Positions 1-7,275 of a stretch of 46,664 nt of DNA are shown in pieces. A program made the translations under genes and the position numbers. The first letter of the stretch is position 1. The number at the start of each line of letters is the position of its first letter. Source of the stretch: Thermoanaerobaculia bacterium (lineage in GTDB: Bacteria; Acidobacteriota; Thermoanaerobaculia; Thermoanaerobaculales; Sulfomarinibacteraceae); assembly GCA_027067575.1 (NCBI GenBank), contig JAMOVQ010000068.1, positions 1 through 46,664 on the forward strand, read 5' to 3'. Under the pieces are notes generated by a model. That model was not told the origin of the DNA and did no database searches. It worked only from the letters and a program-made list of their open reading frames with translations.

Positions 1-2
1 AC

Positions 3-752
3 GCCACGAAACACGAGATGGAGATGCTGCGCCGGGCACACGCCACCTGGCCGAAGATCCCCGCGGAGATCCGGGCTCACCGGGACCGGTACCTCTCCCT
101 CGTCCGGGCACTGTACGACTCGGAGATCGCCTGGTGTGACAGCTGGATCGGGAAGCTCCTCGACGACTTCCCGGAGCTCGACCGGTTCTGGATCGTCTTC
201 GCGGCGGATCATGGCGAGGAGCTCGCTGACCACGGCAACGTCGGCCACGGACGGACGCTGTTCGACGAGACGCTGCGCGTCCCGCTGTTCGTCAGGCCCC
301 CCGGCGGCGGCAACGGGTCGCGGATCGCGGAGCCGGTCAGCGCCGTGGACATCCCCCGGACGATCCTCGCCATCGCCGGCATCGACGCCGGAGCCCAGTG
401 GCAGGGGCACGTCCTCCCCGGTCTGCCCCTCCCGGGAAGCGGCCCACGGGACGAACCCGTGCTCGCCCAGCTCTCCCGCTTCCCCGACGTCCCGAACTAC
501 GCCGCGATCGTGGACGGCCGCTGGAAGCTCATTCACACCCTCCAGACGGACGCCCTGGCGCTGTACGACCTCGAGGCGGATCCCGCCGAGCACCACGATC
601 TGGCGGCGCAGCAGCCCGGGCGGGCACGGGATCTCGATCGCCTCCTGACGTCCATGGTCCGCGCGCTCCCGGATCCCCCGCGGGATCCCGTGACGCTGGC
701 GATCTCGAAGCGGCGGGAGGAGCAGCTCCGCAGCCTCGGCTACCTCCGGTGA
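3..752 (+). CDS. Sulfatase / alkaline-phosphatase-superfamily hydrolase, C-terminal half (5' end outside window)
   Basis: The reading frame is open from the first bases of the window, so the gene starts upstream; the first Met inside is at 18. The visible part carries the second half of the sulfatase fold: the metal-site segment FAADHGEELADHG followed by GHGRTLFDETLRVPL, then a WKLIHT strand and the C-terminal LYDLEADPAEHHDLA motif. All three are typical of arylsulfatase-like enzymes that hydrolyse sulfate or phosphate esters. The N-terminal nucleophile (Cys/Ser-x-Pro-x-Arg) lies outside the window, so catalytic competence and substrate cannot be judged. The next gene starts 4 bp after the stop, suggesting an operon with two large GT-C-like membrane proteins. 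A role in modifying a surface glycan or a lipid head group fits the neighbours but is inferred. Confidence 0.85.
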   Translation, partial: ATKHEMEMLRRAHATWPKIPAEIRAHRDRYLSLVRALYDSEIAWCDSWIGKLLDDFPELDRFWIVFAADHGEELADHGNVGHGRTLFDETLRVPLFVRPPGGGNGSRIAEPVSAVDIPRTILAIAGIDAGAQWQGHVLPGLPLPGSGPRDEPVLAQLSRFPDVPNYAAIVDGRWKLIHTLQTDALALYDLEADPAEHHDLAAQQPGRARDLDRLLTSMVRALPDPPRDPVTLAISKRREEQLRSLGYLR

Positions 753-756
753 GCCC

Positions 757-2808
757 ATGACCGAACGGACCCGGAACGCACTGCTCGCCCTGGCCCTGGC
801 CCTCCTGGCCGTCGGACCGTACCTCCCCTCGCTGCGCGGAAGCCTCGTCTGGGACGACCGGAAGCTGATCGAGCAGGAGACCCGCTTCTTCTCCCCGCAC
901 TTTCTCCGGGAGGTCTGGACCAACGACTTCTTCTCCGATGTCGAGGACTCGTTCCGGTACGGGTACTACCGGCCCCTCGTCAGCATCGGGTACTTCCTGA
1001 CCTGGCGGGCGTACGGCACCGATCCCAGGCCGTACCACGTCACCAACGTTCTTCTCCACCTCGCCGTCGTCCTGCTGCTCTTCCTGATCGCGGTCCGGGT
1101 CCTGGGTCTCGAACCGGGATGGGGGTTCCTCGCGGCGGCCCTGTTCGCCGTACACCCCGTTCACGTGGAGAGCGTCGCCTGGATCGCCGGGAGGACGGAC
1201 GTCCAGTGTGCGCTGTTCCTCGGACTCTCGGTCCTCGCGGCCGGCGAGGGCCTGCGCCGCTGTCCGGCGTGGCCGTGGTGGCTGGCCGCCGCGGCGGCTC
1301 AGGTGGCGGCCATGCTGTCGAAGGAGATGGCCGTGGTCTGGCCCATCGCCGCCGCCGTTCCCGCCCTCGCCGCACCGGTGCGGGAGGACCGGCGACGCTG
1401 GCGTCCTCTCGCCCTGGCGGTCGGGGCCGCCACCGCCGCGGTGCTCGCAGGCCGGTTCCTGGCGGCCGTCTCCCCTCCGGCGAGGCAGTGGAGCCGGGAT
1501 GAGCTCCTGCACGTCCCGGTGGCGGCCCTCGCCGGCCTCGGGATCGATATCGAACGGATCCTGTGGCCGTCGCACCCGGCGCCGTACATCCAGAACCCCC
1601 TCGGTGCCGGCCTCTTCCGGATCACACCCCTGCTCGGGATGCTGTTCCTCGGCGGGCTGCTCGCAGGCATCCTCCGCTGGAGAGGCCGGAGGCCGCAGGA
1701 GGCGGCCGTCGCCACGTTCCTGGCCGCCTCGCTCGTTCCGCTCCTCAACGTGCTCCGCATCGCCGCACCGGAGGACATGGGGCTCCCCGTGGCGGACCGG
1801 TTCCTCTACATCCCGAGCGCCGCGGCGTCTCTCCTCCTGGTGATGGTCCTTGCCCGCTCCCGAGCGCCGGTCCGCACCATCGCCGTGGCGCTCCTCGTGG
1901 TGGCGCTCCCGTTGCTCGCCGCCCGCACGGTGGCGTTCCAGCGCGTGTGGCAGGACGAACCGACGCTCTTCCGGTCCATGGTCTCGCGGGCGCCCGCGGC
2001 GGTGCTGCCCCACCAGCTCCTCGGGAGCCGGCTGGCCGAGGATGGCCGGTGGGACGAGGCGGAACGGGAGCTGGAGACGGCGTTGGAGCTCGCGCGCCGC
2101 GAACGGCTGCGCCCGGCCGAGACCGTGGCGCCACGAAACGACCTGGCGGGCGTCCTGACCGCAACGGGGAAGGCCGGCCACGCCCGAAGGATCCTCCAGG
2201 AGATCGTCAGAGAGGGCCATGGCCGCGCGGGCGTGCTGTACAACCTGGCCGTGACGGACCTGGCGCTCGGGGACCGCGGGGCGGCACGGAACGCACTGGA
2301 CGCCTGCCTGCAGAAGGATCCATGGCACCGCAAGGCGCTGCTTGCGGCGGCCCGTCTCGCCCTCTCCGAGGACCGTGTGGACGAGGCCGAACGCCTCGCC
2401 CGGCGGCTCGAGGACCGGTACGGCGCCACCCCGACCACCTGCCTGGTCCACGCCATCGCGGCGGGGAGGCGGGGCGACGAGGAGGGTGCCGGGCGGTGGC
2501 TCGCCCGTGCGCTCGAGCTCGGCCCCGACGACCGCGATGTACTCCGCACCGCGGCGGGCTGGAGAATCTCGCGGCACGAGTGGAAGGCCGCCCTGGACCT
2601 CCTCATCCGGATGCTCCGGCTCGATCCCGAGGACCGGTGGGCCGCGATCCAGGTCCGCCGGATCGCCCGGGAGACCGGTGATCCCCTCGCCGTGGCGAAG
2701 GTTGTCCTCCCCGCGCTCGGCCGGACGGTCCCGGCGGCCCGCAGTGGGGCGGAAGCTGCCCTCCAGTCGCTCGCGGACGGCGGGCATCCGGAGGTTCCGG
2801 ACCGGTGA
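757..2808 (+). CDS. TMTC-like GT-C membrane protein with C-terminal TPR repeats
   Basis: A 683-residue polytopic membrane protein. The first third begins with a TM helix (about residues 7-24), then a luminal-loop acidic pair in VWDDRKLI (D33, D34), the position where GT-C glycosyltransferases keep their catalytic acidic residue. YYRPLVSIGYFLTWR and a HVTNVLLHLAVVLLLF helix follow, a pattern shared with TMTC/PMT-type (family 39-like) proteins. About ten hydrophobic segments extend to roughly residue 400. The remainder (about 415-675) is helical and TPR-like, for example WDEAERELETALELARR. A lipid-linked sugar transferase acting on proteins at the membrane is the likely role. It starts 4 bp after the sulfatase stop, and its own stop overlaps the GTG start of the next gene. 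Substrate is unknown. Confidence 0.75.
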   Translation: MTERTRNALLALALALLAVGPYLPSLRGSLVWDDRKLIEQETRFFSPHFLREVWTNDFFSDVEDSFRYGYYRPLVSIGYFLTWRAYGTDPRPYHVTNVLLHLAVVLLLFLIAVRVLGLEPGWGFLAAALFAVHPVHVESVAWIAGRTDVQCALFLGLSVLAAGEGLRRCPAWPWWLAAAAAQVAAMLSKEMAVVWPIAAAVPALAAPVREDRRRWRPLALAVGAATAAVLAGRFLAAVSPPARQWSRDELLHVPVAALAGLGIDIERILWPSHPAPYIQNPLGAGLFRITPLLGMLFLGGLLAGILRWRGRRPQEAAVATFLAASLVPLLNVLRIAAPEDMGLPVADRFLYIPSAAASLLLVMVLARSRAPVRTIAVALLVVALPLLAARTVAFQRVWQDEPTLFRSMVSRAPAAVLPHQLLGSRLAEDGRWDEAERELETALELARRERLRPAETVAPRNDLAGVLTATGKAGHARRILQEIVREGHGRAGVLYNLAVTDLALGDRGAARNALDACLQKDPWHRKALLAAARLALSEDRVDEAERLARRLEDRYGATPTTCLVHAIAAGRRGDEEGAGRWLARALELGPDDRDVLRTAAGWRISRHEWKAALDLLIRMLRLDPEDRWAAIQVRRIARETGDPLAVAKVVLPALGRTVPAARSGAEAALQSLADGGHPEVPDR

Positions 2809-4562
2809 GACCGCGATCGGTGGATCCGCTCCTCGCGGCGGCGGGCGCGGCGGGCGCGGCGGGTCTCGCCGCCCTCGCCCTGGCCTGGGGCGAACGGACG
2901 GGCCGCTGGCTCCCCCTCTTCGGGCACGGACTCGACCCCGCCGGAAGGCCCTGGATCCAGCGGTTCGGCCCGGGCGAGCCGGCCCTGTTCGCGGTGCAGC
3001 TCCTGCTGCTCCCCGCCGTGATCCTGGCGGCCTCCGCCCTGGTTCGGTGGGCGCCGCTCGCCGCCCTGGACCGGTCGCTCGGCTCCCGTCCGGGCCGGTG
3101 GCGGCTCGCGGCCGCGCTGACCGCGGCACTCGTGGCGACCTGCTGGAGCGTGCTGGTCTTCCACGGGACGCCGATCACCGACGACGAGGACGTCTACCTG
3201 TTCCAGGCCCGGATCTTCGCCTCCGGGCACGGAGCGCTGCCCAGCCCGGAACCGCGGACGGCGTTCGATGCGATCTTCGTCGTCAACGACGGCCGGTGGT
3301 TCGGACAGTACCCGCCGGGGCACCCCCTCGCCCTGGTCCCCGGCGTTCTCGCAGGCGCCCCGCGGGCGATCCCGCCGCTCCTGTTGGCCCTTGCGGTCTG
3401 GTGGCTCTCGGGAGCCGTCTCGCAGCTCATGGGACCGAGGGAGGCCGTCATCGCGGCGTGGATCGCCGCGGCCTCGCCGTTCCTGACGGCGATGGCGGGC
3501 ACCCAGCTCTCCCAGACCACGTCACTCGCAGCCCTGGCCCTCGGCCTCCATCTCGGGCTGAACGCTACGAGAACCGGACGGAGCCTGCCGGCTCTCGGTG
3601 CCGGTCTCGCCATGGGGTTCGCCGTGCTGGTCCGGCCCGCCTCGGCCGTACTCGTCGGCGGCCCCCTCGCTCTGGCGTTCCTTCCCGGCATCCTCCGGAC
3701 CGGACGGCGCAGGGCCGCTGGAGCGTTCCTCGCAGGCGGCCTCGTGATGGGCCTCGCCGGGCTTCTGTTCAACAGGGCGATGACCGGCTCGCCCTGGGTC
3801 TCCCCGTACATGGCGTACTGGCTGCCGCGCGAGGGGCTCCGCTCCCCGTTCGGCTTCGGCGATTTTCCCTGGGGGCTCCACCACACCGTGACCACCGGGA
3901 TCGGGAACCTCTGGCGCAACGCCGTGCGGCTCGACGGCTGGCTCACCGGATGGCCCCTGGCCGTTCCGGCGGCGCTGGCCGCCCTCCCCGTCGTACTCCG
4001 GCGACGCGGCGGCCCGGGTATCGTGACGGCCGCGGTCCTCTCCCCTCTCGTCTACGTGGCGTACTTCTGGCCCGGCATCCCGGACGTGGGACCGATCCTC
4101 CTCGCCGAGACGGCCCTCGGCTGGCTCCCCCTCCTCGCCCTCGTCCTCGCGGGTGGAGAAACACCGGCCGCACGGCGCCTCCGGCTCGGCTGGCTCCTGG
4201 CCGGAACGGTGCTCGCGTGGACCCTCTGGGTTCCCGTTCCGGCCAGGGCCCTCCAGCGGGAAGCGTGGGAGGCCGGCCGCCTCGAACGCGCCGTCCGGCG
4301 GGCGGTGGACGGACGGCGGGCCGTGGTGTTCACCCCGCTGATGCCCCGCGGAACCGACGCCGGCAGCTGGCGTCTCGGGCGGCCCCTCCCCCACCCGGAC
4401 CTGTCCGACACCCACCTCTTTCTCCTCACACCGCCCACACCATCCCGGGCCGCCGATCTGGCCGCCCGCCACTTCCCGGACCGGATCCCCCTCCTCGCAC
4501 GGTGGGTCCCCGGTCACGGCTTCCTCTTCCGTCGCCTCGACAAGACCGACACCCCCCGCTGA
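2805..4562 (+). CDS. GT-C family glycosyltransferase-like integral membrane protein
   Basis: A 585-residue hydrophobic protein starting at GTG within the TGA of the previous gene (GTGA overlap), so translation is probably coupled. After two N-terminal TM helices comes TPITDDEDVYLFQARIF, with acidic residues D126, D127, E128 and D129 at the position of the GT-C first-loop catalytic motif. It is followed by WFGQYPPGHPLALV, a tract commonly seen in family-39-like dolichyl/undecaprenyl-phosphate-mannosyltransferase-type proteins. At least ten TM segments follow. The C-terminal about 100 residues look soluble. I infer transfer of a sugar from a lipid carrier on the outer face of the inner membrane, in the same pathway as the upstream TMTC-like protein and the sulfatase. 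No specific substrate can be named. Confidence 0.7.
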   Translation: MRPRSVDPLLAAAGAAGAAGLAALALAWGERTGRWLPLFGHGLDPAGRPWIQRFGPGEPALFAVQLLLLPAVILAASALVRWAPLAALDRSLGSRPGRWRLAAALTAALVATCWSVLVFHGTPITDDEDVYLFQARIFASGHGALPSPEPRTAFDAIFVVNDGRWFGQYPPGHPLALVPGVLAGAPRAIPPLLLALAVWWLSGAVSQLMGPREAVIAAWIAAASPFLTAMAGTQLSQTTSLAALALGLHLGLNATRTGRSLPALGAGLAMGFAVLVRPASAVLVGGPLALAFLPGILRTGRRRAAGAFLAGGLVMGLAGLLFNRAMTGSPWVSPYMAYWLPREGLRSPFGFGDFPWGLHHTVTTGIGNLWRNAVRLDGWLTGWPLAVPAALAALPVVLRRRGGPGIVTAAVLSPLVYVAYFWPGIPDVGPILLAETALGWLPLLALVLAGGETPAARRLRLGWLLAGTVLAWTLWVPVPARALQREAWEAGRLERAVRRAVDGRRAVVFTPLMPRGTDAGSWRLGRPLPHPDLSDTHLFLLTPPTPSRAADLAARHFPDRIPLLARWVPGHGFLFRRLDKTDTPR

Positions 4563-4577
4563 CGACGGAGCACCGCA

Positions 4578-4605
4578 GGAGTAGGGGACAGTGTTTTTTC
4601 TAAGG
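4578..4605 (+). repeat. Short intergenic direct repeat, copy 1 (GGAGTAGGGGACAGTGTTT)
   Basis: This stretch just after the GT-C gene matches 4675-4700 in the same orientation, 97 bp apart: GGAGTAGGGGACAGTGTTT here and GGAGTAGGGAACAGCGTTT there, both followed by TCTNA. The GGGGACAGT core recurs at several other intergenic sites in the window. Function unknown. Confidence 0.55.
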
Positions 4606-4674
4606 CGTACATAACACACCCGATGCGATGAGGGAATCAGAGCGCGTATCGTCCATGATGTCTGGAGAAGATCC

Positions 4675-4700
4675 GGAGTAGGGAACAGCGTTTCTCATAG
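4675..4700 (+). repeat. Short intergenic direct repeat, copy 2
   Basis: Second copy of the motif at 4578, with two transitions in the first 19 bases. It lies 14 bp before the REP-like element at 4714, so several small repeats are packed together in this gap between the glycosyltransferase and the toxin-antitoxin genes. Nothing coding was recognised in 4563-4948. Confidence 0.55.
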
Positions 4701-4713
4701 AATCCGTCCCCCT

Positions 4714-4808
4714 TGTCATCGCGAGGAGGAGACGAAGTCCCCGACACGGCGATCCCTCCCAGCGCGGCCCCCCCCCCGCCCGCCGTTCGCGGTCACTCGC
4801 GGAGGGGG
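4714..4808 (+). repeat. REP-like intergenic element A1
   Basis: Begins TGTCATCGCGAGG and has GGCGATCCCTC about 35 bases later, the same ends as element A2 (5608) and inverted element A3 (17974). Similarity to A2 continues for about 50 more bases: a C-rich run, then TCGCGGTCAYTC, and CATCCG shortly after. A homopolymer of ten C lies at about 4768-4777. The core can form an imperfect hairpin, but A1 is less symmetric than A3. Confidence 0.6.
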
Positions 4809-4942
4809 GCCCATCCGTCTCTTCCGTCGGCCTGCCCTCGACCGGCCAATCAGGTTCCGGCACCACTGCCCCCTATCCCGGTCGCACGGGAGCCCGGCCG
4901 CCTCCAGGACGGACGTTTCGTCAGACGGAGGGATTTTTCGAC

Positions 4943-4964
4943 GACGTCTTGACGTCATGACGTC
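4943..4964 (+). promoter_or_regulatory. Putative operator of the toxin-antitoxin pair: three GACGTC hexamers with 8-bp phase
   Basis: GACGTC occurs at 4943-4948, 4951-4956 and 4959-4964, spaced exactly 8 bp start to start. The last two form a perfect 14-bp palindrome, GACGTCATGACGTC. The array overlaps the -35 box and spacer of the promoter just upstream of the ribbon-helix-helix gene. Ribbon-helix-helix antitoxins are known to bind tandem short palindromes and repress their own operon, so autorepression here is a well-supported inference. Confidence 0.7.
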
Positions 4965-4977
4965 GAAACGTTATGAT
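4949..4977 (+). promoter_or_regulatory. Sigma70-type promoter of the toxin-antitoxin operon, predicting a leaderless mRNA
   Basis: TTGACG (4949-4954) and TATGAT (4972-4977) are separated by 17 bp, the best promoter match in the window. A start site about 7 bases past the -10 box falls on the A of the ATG at 4984, so the transcript would have no 5' leader. No Shine-Dalgarno sequence precedes that ATG, in agreement. Confidence 0.7.
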
Positions 4978-4983
4978 CTTTGC

Positions 4984-5217
4984 ATGGGCACCGCGACCAA
5001 ACGCACCACCGTGTACTTCGACCCCGGCCTCCACCGGGCCCTCCGGTTGAAGGCTGCCGAGACCGACCGCAGCTTGTCGGAGCTCGTCAACGAGGCCGTG
5101 CGGCTTTCACTCGCGGAGGACGCAGAGGACCTGGCGGCGTTCGAGGAGCGATCTGCCGAACCCGATCTCCTTTTCGAGGAAGTACTGAAGGACCTCCAGC
5201 GGCGTGGGAAGATATAG
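4984..5217 (+). CDS. Ribbon-helix-helix antitoxin (CopG/RelB-like)
   Basis: A 77-residue protein. The N-terminal segment KRTTVYFDPGLHRALRLKA is a ribbon-helix-helix DNA-binding beta strand and first helix, followed by SLSELVNEAVRLSLAED (second helix). The acidic C-terminal part (FEERSAEPDLLFEEVLKDL) is the expected toxin-binding tail. I chose the ATG at 4984 because it lies 6 bases after a strong -10 box. An earlier in-frame ATG at 4957 sits inside the promoter and operator and is unlikely to be transcribed. The stop overlaps the toxin gene by 14 bp. The pair is a Type II toxin-antitoxin module, and the operator at 4943 suggests autorepression. Confidence 0.85.
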   Translation: MGTATKRTTVYFDPGLHRALRLKAAETDRSLSELVNEAVRLSLAEDAEDLAAFEERSAEPDLLFEEVLKDLQRRGKI

Positions 5218-5473
5218 GGTTCTCATCAAGCCGTCTGCGGTCAAGGAGATCGAGGCGATCGGCCGGAAGAAGGACCGCCAGCGGATCGTCGGGCGGATCA
5301 AACGCCTCGCGGACGACCCCAGACCCGCGGATTGCCAGAAACTCTCGGGACGCGACCTGTACCGTGTCCGTCAGGGCAACTTCCGGATCGTCTATTCGAT
5401 CGAAGATGACAGGCTCATCGCGATCGTCGTCAAGGTCGGTCACCGGAGGGACGTGTATCGCTCCAGGTCCTGA
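5204..5473 (+). CDS. relE: RelE/ParE-family toxin
   Basis: An 89-residue basic protein with a GTG start inside the antitoxin gene (14-bp overlap). It has the RelE fold signature in order: KPSAVKEIEAI near the N-terminus, RIKRLADDPRP, LSGRDLYRVRQGNFRIVY (the central strand pair), and IVVKVGHRRDVY at the C-terminus. The Arg and Tyr residues in RVRQGNFRIVY and HRRDVY are the usual RNA-contacting positions of RelE, a ribosome-dependent mRNA interferase. RelE and ParE subgroups share this fold, but the retained Arg/Tyr set favours RelE. It is neutralised by the preceding ribbon-helix-helix protein. Confidence 0.88.
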   Translation: MGRYRVLIKPSAVKEIEAIGRKKDRQRIVGRIKRLADDPRPADCQKLSGRDLYRVRQGNFRIVYSIEDDRLIAIVVKVGHRRDVYRSRS

Positions 5474-5607
5474 TGGCGGCGGTCCATGCCATCACCCGCC
5501 GTGCCGCCCACAACGCACCGCTCCAGTCGCAGTGCCAGCCGCCACTCCCGTCCCAGCACCCTTCCACGTCCTCCTCTGCATCCCCACCCGTGCATCGCCC
5601 CCCGCCC

Positions 5608-5715
5608 TGTCATCGCGAGGCCAACGCCGCAGGCGCACGCCGAAGCGATCCCTCACAGGTTGAACACCCCCCGCCCGCGGCTCGCGGTCATTCAGCGACC
5701 GACGCCTCTCATCCG
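5608..5715 (+). repeat. REP-like intergenic element A2, extending into the end of the next gene
   Basis: The core TGTCATCGCGAGG ... GAAGCGATCCCTCA (5608-5654) matches A1 and A3. The downstream flank with CGCGGTCATTC and CATCCG matches the flank of A1. The flank reaches past 5692 and therefore contributes the stop codon and last residues of the minus-strand gene 5692-6732. The remaining intergenic bases 5474-5607 show no gene. Confidence 0.6.
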
Positions 5716-6732
5716 TGGCGTCCCGGAGAACGGGACGAGGTTCCCCGAGTGTTCCGGCTCGGGACCGCCGCCGAGGTCGAGGAAGGAAAGGATGTCCCGC
5801 AGCCGCACACCGGAGATCAGAGCGAGGACGCCCTGACACCTCCGCCAGACCGGGAGGTTCAGGTTCTCGATCACATCGAGGAACTCGAGCTCCTGAAGCA
5901 CCGCCGAGGGCCGGGGGACCTCACCGCCGAGGAACCGGAGAACCAGTGGATCCCCGATCGGCGCGATCGCCTCGAATCGTGCCGTGATCTCCTCCCTGTG
6001 GTGCTCCGGCTGCTTCCATCTCTCGAGCATTTCCCGCGGAAACCGTGCGACGCGCCGGCACAGCTCGGGGCTCGGCCTCTCCTCCCGAACGGATCGCGTC
6101 CGCGAGGTCTCGCCGCCCGCCCTCTGGTCGTCCGCCTCTGCCGGTTCCACCGAGCTTCGCGCCGCGACCTCCTCCGTGCGCCTCGTCTCCTCGCACTGCG
6201 CGACGTAGGTCTCCCACTTCATCACCACGTCGAGGCTCGCCGACGTCATGGCGAACTCCGGAACGCCACAGGTCTCCCGCGTCAGCGGCACCGCCCTCGC
6301 CCACAGGCGCTTCAGCCACTCGGACACCCTCGACTCCAGGCCGAACGAGGGCCGGAAGTCGAGGTTCAGAGCGGGCGGGGCGGGGTCCTGGCACCACAGG
6401 TTCCCCGTCGGCCCCACCGTGAGGAGCGCCCTTCCATCCCTCACCCCCCGCCAGAGAACGTTCTGAACGCGGTCCGCCGCCCCCACCGGAAGAAGCCGGA
6501 CCTCGAGCCCCGGCCTCTCGATCCGGCCGAGGCCCTCGAGGAGCCTCCGAAGGATCTCCGCCCTCGTCGGGCACCCAGGGTAGACCGCCAGCACGACCCG
6601 ATGCCGGCACCGGTTGCACGACGCGATCTCGAGGAGGAACCCGGCACCCACGTCGTCCAGGTCCCGCACCAGCGCAAGGCTCTCCACGGCCTCCTCCATG
6701 CCGAGAAGAACCTCCCGCCACCCCCCCGCCAT
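5692..6732 (-). CDS. Hypothetical protein, 346 residues; possible N-terminal frameshift
   Basis: Not recognised. The protein is soluble, with a CNRCRHRVVLAVYPGCPTRAE segment near residue 35-55 (three Cys), then RLLPVGAADRVQNVLWRGV and ALLTVGPTGNLW, faintly recalling the C-terminal part of phospholipase-D-like folds. It has no clear catalytic motif. The middle is charged (about residues 180-230) and the C-terminus is helical. I place the start at the ATG at 6730-6732 because GGAGG (plus-strand 6742-6746) precedes it at 9 bases; GTG 6819 is an alternative. A second open frame (5921-6829) overlaps, and its first about 36 codons read plausibly (MVAGVEEVAMGFQGGDGGEQ). It meets this frame in a run of seven G (plus-strand C 6721-6727), so a one-base error or real frameshift there may hide the true start. 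Confidence 0.55.
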   Translation of the reverse strand: MAGGWREVLLGMEEAVESLALVRDLDDVGAGFLLEIASCNRCRHRVVLAVYPGCPTRAEILRRLLEGLGRIERPGLEVRLLPVGAADRVQNVLWRGVRDGRALLTVGPTGNLWCQDPAPPALNLDFRPSFGLESRVSEWLKRLWARAVPLTRETCGVPEFAMTSASLDVVMKWETYVAQCEETRRTEEVAARSSVEPAEADDQRAGGETSRTRSVREERPSPELCRRVARFPREMLERWKQPEHHREEITARFEAIAPIGDPLVLRFLGGEVPRPSAVLQELEFLDVIENLNLPVWRRCQGVLALISGVRLRDILSFLDLGGGPEPEHSGNLVPFSGTPRMRGVGR

Positions 6733-7275
6733 CCACCCGTTCCTCCCAGATCGGCTCGGGAGGCCACAACTGCTCGCCGCCATCACCGCCCTGGAACCCC
6801 ATCGCCACCTCCTCCACACCGGCCACCATGAACGCCCACGGGAGAGGACCCGCCGCGAAGCTGTCGTGTGGTTTGACGTTTGGGAGTGTCAGCGGACGGC
6901 GTAGGGTGAGGGTGTAGGGGACATCCAGATTCCCGCACTGAGAGAGCCTGGGTCCTCCAACGCTTCACGCTGTCTGGTATATCCGTCCTATCTCGTTCCC
7001 TCCGGCTGGGCTGGCAGGGCCTGCGGACTTGTGGAAAGCTGGCCCCCGACCACCCTACCTCCACCTTCCCTCAGCCTCCGCACGCACAACGACGAGCCTC
7101 TCGTCACCAGCCCCAATGTCTTATTGGTGGCCCAGCCCCACAGGGGAGGAGGATAGTTCCACGGTACGCGCATCGTGGCGTGGTGGGTCGGGAGACGTTA
7201 AGCGCCGGGGTTCATGGTCTTCATCGGTTTTCTCCCCTCGGCCACTCCATCCCTTCTGGCCGGAGTTTCCGATAC
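6733..7275. other. Intergenic stretch, no gene recognised
   Basis: This 540-bp gap separates the hypothetical gene 5692-6732 from the end of the defence operon. It contains one GGGGACAT variant of the recurring intergenic motif (about 6923) and a minus-strand open frame of 61 codons (6988-7173) without a convincing start signal or family. From about 7000 rightward the sequence becomes less G+C-rich, so the left edge of the acquired island probably lies here. I see no tRNA, att repeat or integrase. Confidence 0.5.

Noticed and set aside
529-3129. Minus-strand open frame of 866 codons
   Set aside because: Antisense to the TMTC-like gene and its neighbours; the composition (Arg/Pro/Gly-rich, no family motif) is what high-G+C antisense frames give.
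5473-6831. Plus-strand open frame of 452 codons
   Set aside because: It is the antisense of the hypothetical gene 5692-6732 and runs through REP-like element A2; Pro/Arg-rich with no domain.
6988-7173. 61-codon minus-strand frame at the left island edge
   Set aside because: No ribosome-binding site, no family similarity and no coupling to the neighbouring genes; not enough to call a gene or remnant.
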